Assembly: GCF_907165195.1 (NCBI RefSeq)
Contig: NZ_OU015584.1
Coordinates: 1-64,000, forward strand
Length of the DNA stretch: 64,000 bases
Direction: 5' to 3'
DNA from: Parvicella tangerina
Lineage (GTDB): Bacteria; Bacteroidota; Bacteroidia; Flavobacteriales_D; Parvicellaceae
Under the pieces are notes generated by a model that searched no databases, was not told where the DNA came from, and worked only from the letters and a program-made list of their open reading frames with translations. Below are positions 62,063-64,000 of the stretch, one piece after another. How positions within the stretch are numbered: the first letter of the stretch is position 1; every line of letters begins with the position of its first letter. Both the position numbers and the translations under genes were made by a program.

Positions 62063-63751
62063 ATGGATAAAGAAACCAGACAAAATAAGGTGCTTTCTGG
62101 AGCCTATAAAAAGAGCAATAATTTTTTTGAAAGTGATGTAATGTTACATCATCATTTAGGGAAAATTTTAAGTGATGAAGCTAAGAATGCCATAGAGCAA
62201 AGGCTTTCTTGGATGGGGAATGTGGCCGCAAACGGAATGGATTTCCACTCGCTGAAAGCAGATAAGATGCCTCCAACGCTGGTAAAGCGAGATCAATGGG
62301 GTGAAGATATCGATCATATTGAGTTTCATCCAAGCTATTGGTTGTTGGTGGAGTATGCAGTTCGTTCGGGCATGTTTGCGGTAAAATGGCACCCTGAGTT
62401 TAGAGAGAAATTATCCGATCAGCTGAACAAAATGAGTTTTGGAATAAGCTATTTATATGCGATGGCCGAAACAGGCATTTATTGTCCACTTTGTATGACG
62501 GACGGTGTAGCTGTTTTAATTGACCGTTATTGTAAAGATGAAGATAAAGAACGTCTTCTGCCTAGTATTTATGCTTCAGCAATCGAAGATCTCAAAACAG
62601 GAGCGATGTACCTTACCGAGAAAGCGGGAGGATCTGATGTGGGTGCAAATTTAGTGACAGCAACTCATTATAGAGATGACCTATACCTACTGAATGGCGA
62701 GAAGTGGTTTTGCAGCAATGCGAATGGGGAGATAGCATTTGTGTTGGCAAGAACAAACCCAGAAATTACAGGCACAAAAGGATTGTCCATATTCCTGGTA
62801 GAAAAAACATTGCCAGATGGTTCTGCTAATCCGATGAACATTGTTCGATTAAAGGATAAGCTAGGCGTAAAATCGATGGCAAGTGCTGAGATCATTCTTA
62901 CCAATACTGTTGGGAAGTTGGTTGGGGAGGAATTCAAAGGGTTTAAGGTGATGACAGAAATGATTAACCTTTCTAGAGTTTATAATTCAGTAGCGGCACA
63001 AGCTGCTTCGCGTAGAGCACTATCAGAAGCATATCAGTTTTTGAGAGGTAGAGAAACCTTTGGAAAAAATGCTATGCAACATCCGCTGGTAAGAGTGAAA
63101 CTTGAGGAGTTAGGAGCGCTTAACGTGGCTAATTTCTATTTGACATGGAGAGCTGTGGAGGCTTTGGATAATGAGCATGACGAAAATGAACAACAACTAC
63201 TAAGATTGTTAACACCGATGGTGAAACGTTGGAGTGCAGACCGAGGGGTATATATTACACGGGAGTCGATGGAGTTGATGGGCGGTATAGGGTATATTGA
63301 AGATCAAGTGATGCCTAAATTAATGAGAGATATTATGGTATTGCCAATTTGGGAAGGAGCAGGTAATATTATGATTCTGGATATGCTGAGAGCAGCTGCC
63401 AAATCAAACGGTTTGACAGTAATGCTAAAGGAGATAATAGTAAATGCCGCAGACTCGGATTATGCGGAAACCCTTGGACTAGAAGTTCAGAAATTAAAAG
63501 CAACCGCTGAAGAGATCATGCGTTTTGACCAAGATGTTATGCAGGCAAGTTCGAAACCATTTTTTGACCGATTAACTACAGTATACCAAATGAGTTTGAT
63601 GGTTAAAAACTTGGATGGTACAAGTGAAAACTGGATGCTTCCTGCATTAGATTACTTTAAGAAGAATGTTTTGACCAAAAATGAAGAATTGGTGAACACG
63701 AATGTGCTATCACAAGAGGAAATCGACTTACTGCTTGCCTGGAAAGTTTAA
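62063..63751 (+). CDS. AidB-like acyl-CoA dehydrogenase family protein
   Basis: A 562-residue flavoprotein, longer than the usual 380-residue acyl-CoA dehydrogenase and of the AidB/IsoA type. Motifs: AMYLTEKAGGSDVGANLVTA, GEKWFCSNANGEIAF, TKGLSIFLVEKTL, RGRETFGKNAMQHPLVR and MELMGGIGYIEDQVMPKL. The C-terminal extension of about 130 residues is typical. The catalytic role in AidB is unclear (DNA-damage response or side activity). It precedes the lipoprotein at 63762 by 10 bases. Confidence 0.85.
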   Translation: MDKETRQNKVLSGAYKKSNNFFESDVMLHHHLGKILSDEAKNAIEQRLSWMGNVAANGMDFHSLKADKMPPTLVKRDQWGEDIDHIEFHPSYWLLVEYAVRSGMFAVKWHPEFREKLSDQLNKMSFGISYLYAMAETGIYCPLCMTDGVAVLIDRYCKDEDKERLLPSIYASAIEDLKTGAMYLTEKAGGSDVGANLVTATHYRDDLYLLNGEKWFCSNANGEIAFVLARTNPEITGTKGLSIFLVEKTLPDGSANPMNIVRLKDKLGVKSMASAEIILTNTVGKLVGEEFKGFKVMTEMINLSRVYNSVAAQAASRRALSEAYQFLRGRETFGKNAMQHPLVRVKLEELGALNVANFYLTWRAVEALDNEHDENEQQLLRLLTPMVKRWSADRGVYITRESMELMGGIGYIEDQVMPKLMRDIMVLPIWEGAGNIMILDMLRAAAKSNGLTVMLKEIIVNAADSDYAETLGLEVQKLKATAEEIMRFDQDVMQASSKPFFDRLTTVYQMSLMVKNLDGTSENWMLPALDYFKKNVLTKNEELVNTNVLSQEEIDLLLAWKV

Positions 63752-63761
63752 ACCTAAATAA

Positions 63762-64000
63762 ATGAACAGAAAGAATACACTACTAGTACTTGGAGCAACC
63801 ATTGCAATGATGAGTTGCTCTGAATCAAAAGAAGAAGAAAAAAAGGAGTTGTCATTCGATGAAAAAGTGACCGCTGTCTGCGATTGTTTTGATGAAAAAG
63901 CTGAAACAGGAGCACCGCCAAAAGACTGTTTCATGCTTCAAGGGGAATATGAATTAACTGTTGAAGAAGATAGAAGGATCGAGTTTATTCAAACGACCAA
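63762..64000 (+). CDS. Lipoprotein with CDCF motif, C-terminus beyond window
   Basis: The first 79 residues are visible. The lipoprotein signal ends AMMSC; a Lys/Glu linker is followed by VTAVCDCFDEKAETGAPPKDC with FMLQGEYELT, so two close Cys, then one more. The CDCF and later CF arrangement recalls the small lipoprotein at 50990. No family is assigned. The gene runs off the window end. Confidence 0.7.
   Translation, partial: MNRKNTLLVLGATIAMMSCSESKEEEKKELSFDEKVTAVCDCFDEKAETGAPPKDCFMLQGEYELTVEEDRRIEFIQTT

Noticed and set aside
1-64000. CRISPR array or cas genes
   Set aside because: No run of regularly spaced direct repeats and no Cas-like protein found by reading.

Overview
The window looks like a chromosomal stretch of a Bacteroidota bacterium, probably a flavobacterium-like marine or aquatic lineage. 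The evidence is AT-rich DNA, several secreted proteins ending in Por/type IX secretion (T9SS) sorting domains, three TonB-dependent receptors (two with N-terminal carboxypeptidase-regulatory-like domains), many small lipoproteins with a C at the lipobox, and promoters of the Bacteroidota type (TTG, about 20 bases, TAnnTTTG). No species can be named from the sequence alone.

Layout. 1-3.4 kb: end of a YwqK/MORN-type protein, then rpiB, an M28 peptidase and idi in one direction, closed by a strong bidirectional terminator. 3373-6465: a complete 3.09-kb IS1595-family element with perfect 25-bp inverted repeats, a perfect 8-bp target duplication and five tightly packed passenger genes, including an XRE regulator and a promoter held between two copies of a palindromic operator. 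6.5-9.0 kb: three paralogous lipoproteins. 9.1-12.6 kb: a TonB-dependent receptor and a membrane-anchored LytTR regulator. 12.6-18.2 kb: gpsA, then a reverse-strand cluster (c-type-cytochrome-like lipoprotein, ybeY, mnmG, methyltransferase, 2OG-Fe(II) oxygenase) in which mnmG is bracketed by two parS-like sites. 18.2-28.2 kb: a haem-motif secreted protein, a split MetH homocysteine-methyltransferase module, and two TPR-SpoIIE phosphatases that flank a DUF1501/DUF1800 pair and tRNA-Arg(TCG).

28.2-36.8 kb: VOC protein, lipoprotein, aldehyde dehydrogenase, a CotH-kinase/lamin-tail surface protein, PAP2-like membrane protein, rpoN and asnS. 36.9-43.0 kb: a reverse operon of four overlapping genes (DUF4856 lipoprotein, imelysin-like lipoprotein, HTTM membrane protein, FecA-like TonB receptor) whose promoter carries a Fur-box-like palindrome; this looks like a metal (probably iron) uptake locus. 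43.2-45.0 kb: ASKHA sugar kinase, a small unknown protein and a PhnA protein. 45.0-50.2 kb: a cobalamin-riboswitch-controlled vitamin B12 capture operon (DUF4465/BtuH-like, a second surface protein, BtuB-like receptor, BtuG-like propeller). 50.3-64 kb: YceI lipoprotein, fbp, GNAT acetyltransferase, aspartate kinase, several unknown secreted or membrane proteins, threonine aldolase, a LamG-like T9SS protein, prfC, an AidB-like acyl-CoA dehydrogenase and the start of a lipoprotein cut by the window end.

Most of the window is ordinary housekeeping and envelope biology. The parts most worth a second look are the cargo-carrying IS1595 element, the parS pair around mnmG, the DUF4856-imelysin-HTTM-receptor operon, and the B12 operon with its uncharacterised second gene and its promoter built into the upstream terminator.
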